Shown here: positions 63,702-64,000 of the stretch, piece after piece | Position numbering within the stretch: position 1 is the first letter of the stretch | Layout of the letters: every line of letters begins with the position of its first letter | DNA from: Pseudarthrobacter oxydans | Lineage (GTDB): Bacteria > Actinomycetota > Actinomycetes > Actinomycetales > Micrococcaceae | Assembly: GCF_030812335.1 (NCBI RefSeq) | Contig: NZ_JAUSSN010000005.1 | Location: 280,898-344,897, forward strand | DNA length: 64,000 nt | Reading direction: 5' to 3' | Position numbers and translations under genes: made by a program | Notes under the pieces: model-generated | What the model saw: only the letters and a program-made list of their open reading frames with translations | What the model was told of the DNA's origin: nothing | The model's database searches: none

Positions 63702-63731
63702 GCCCGGAATCCCCGTGATTCCGGGCTTTTT
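63702..63731 (+). terminator. Terminator of the glgE-treS-glgB operon
   Basis: A perfect 10-bp stem (63702-63711 with 63717-63726, loop CCCGT) followed by TTTTT. Confidence 0.93.
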
Positions 63732-63763
63732 GGTGCCCTGCCGCAGCCCGCTCGGACGCCCCT

Positions 63764-63792
63764 TTGTCAGCGGGGCGAAGTGGTGGTAGAGT
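63764..63792 (+). promoter_or_regulatory. rRNA operon promoter, upstream
   Basis: TTGTCA (63764-63769), 17 bases, TAGAGT (63787-63792), then a T-rich tract. It is 110 bases before the second promoter; tandem promoters are usual for rRNA operons. Confidence 0.65.
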
Positions 63793-63873
63793 TTATTTCC
63801 GCGCTGCTCCCCGGAGTTGAACGGCCACCACGACCCAGATGCCTCACGGCAAGACTGAGTCGGGACGCCGAAT

Positions 63874-63902
63874 TGACAAGGGTGAAGCGGCCCGGTAAGT
63901 TA
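63874..63902 (+). promoter_or_regulatory. rRNA operon promoter, downstream
   Basis: Consensus -35 TTGACA (63874-63879), 17 bases, TAAGTT (63897-63902). The best sigma-70-type promoter in the window. Confidence 0.8.
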
Positions 63903-64000
63903 GTAAAGTTGCTCCGGAGCGATCCACGGCTGAGGTTGTGGTGGTGCCGGGTGTGTCTGTTGTTTGAGAACTCAATAGTGTGCCAAGTTTGTTGATACCA
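63903..64000 (+). other. rRNA operon leader (16S rRNA starts beyond the window)
   Basis: The final 40 bases read TTTGAGAACTCAATAGTG then TGCCAAGTTTGTTGATACC. This is the conserved leader found just upstream of 16S rRNA in Micrococcaceae and relatives, which carries antitermination/processing signals. No 16S sequence is present yet. Confidence 0.75.

Overview
The window is a compact, very GC-rich chromosomal segment of an actinobacterium. Gene content and order fit the Micrococcaceae best (Arthrobacter or Pseudarthrobacter-like). Pointers are: the gpm-(phoU)-senX3-regX3 and lpqE-carD-ispD-ispF-cysS-rlmB orders shared with Mycobacterium, a proteasome activator (Bpa) gene, the GlgE alpha-glucan pathway, tRNA genes without encoded CCA, and frequent GTG/TTG starts. 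Many genes have a TANNNT -10 box only 6-7 nt before the start codon, so much of the segment is probably read from leaderless mRNAs. The taxonomic call is inference from family knowledge, not from a search.

Layout. 1-12 kb: a truncated unknown gene, phosphomannomutase, a RecQ helicase with a phosphoribosyltransferase-like tail, an MFS transporter with an FAD oxidoreductase, tRNA-Ser(GCT), an S9 peptidase and a large FAD/NAD(P)-binding protein. 12-17 kb: one 4.6-kb gene for a secreted nuclease/5'-nucleotidase, with a cluster of 30-bp repeats and a long hairpin at its 3' side. 17-20 kb: a VOC protein, a solitary Vsr/DUF559-like endonuclease gene bracketed by copies of one repeat, and tRNA-Ser(TGA). 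20-32 kb: quinone reductase, PadR regulator with its probable operator, CstA and its small partner, Bpa plus a companion, aldo/keto reductase, several unknowns and a calcium-type P-ATPase. 32-43 kb: tRNA-Thr(CGT), a lipoprotein hydrolase, holB-tmk, a cystathionine-synthase-like enzyme, DUF2516, a methyltransferase, gpmA, and phoU divergent from senX3-regX3 across a PHO box. 43-49 kb: lpqE divergent from the carD-ispD-ispF-lipoprotein-cysS-rlmB series, then a 0.7-kb gene-free repeat island. 49-64 kb: a nitrilase-family enzyme and a glycogen/trehalose cluster (glgX, glgP, glgE, treS, fused maltokinase-glgB) with a barnase/barstar pair inside it. The window stops in the promoter and leader of an rRNA operon.

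How it works together. TreS converts trehalose to maltose, maltokinase makes maltose-1-phosphate, GlgE polymerises it, GlgB branches the product, and GlgX and GlgP degrade glucan. This is a complete alpha-glucan/trehalose cycle at one locus, with maltokinase and GlgB in one polypeptide. SenX3-RegX3-PhoU form a phosphate-sensing module, and the secreted nuclease/5'-nucleotidase could feed it by releasing phosphate from extracellular nucleic acid (inference). CarD, the rRNA promoters and the leaderless signals concern transcription and translation initiation.

No phage, transposase, CRISPR array or complete known defence system was seen. The least-explained signals are the repeat families (11.9-12.1, 18.0-18.15 with 19.28-19.46, 48.8-49.3 kb), especially the repeat-bracketed nuclease gene, and the maltokinase-GlgB fusion that keeps a ribosome-binding site and ATG at its junction.
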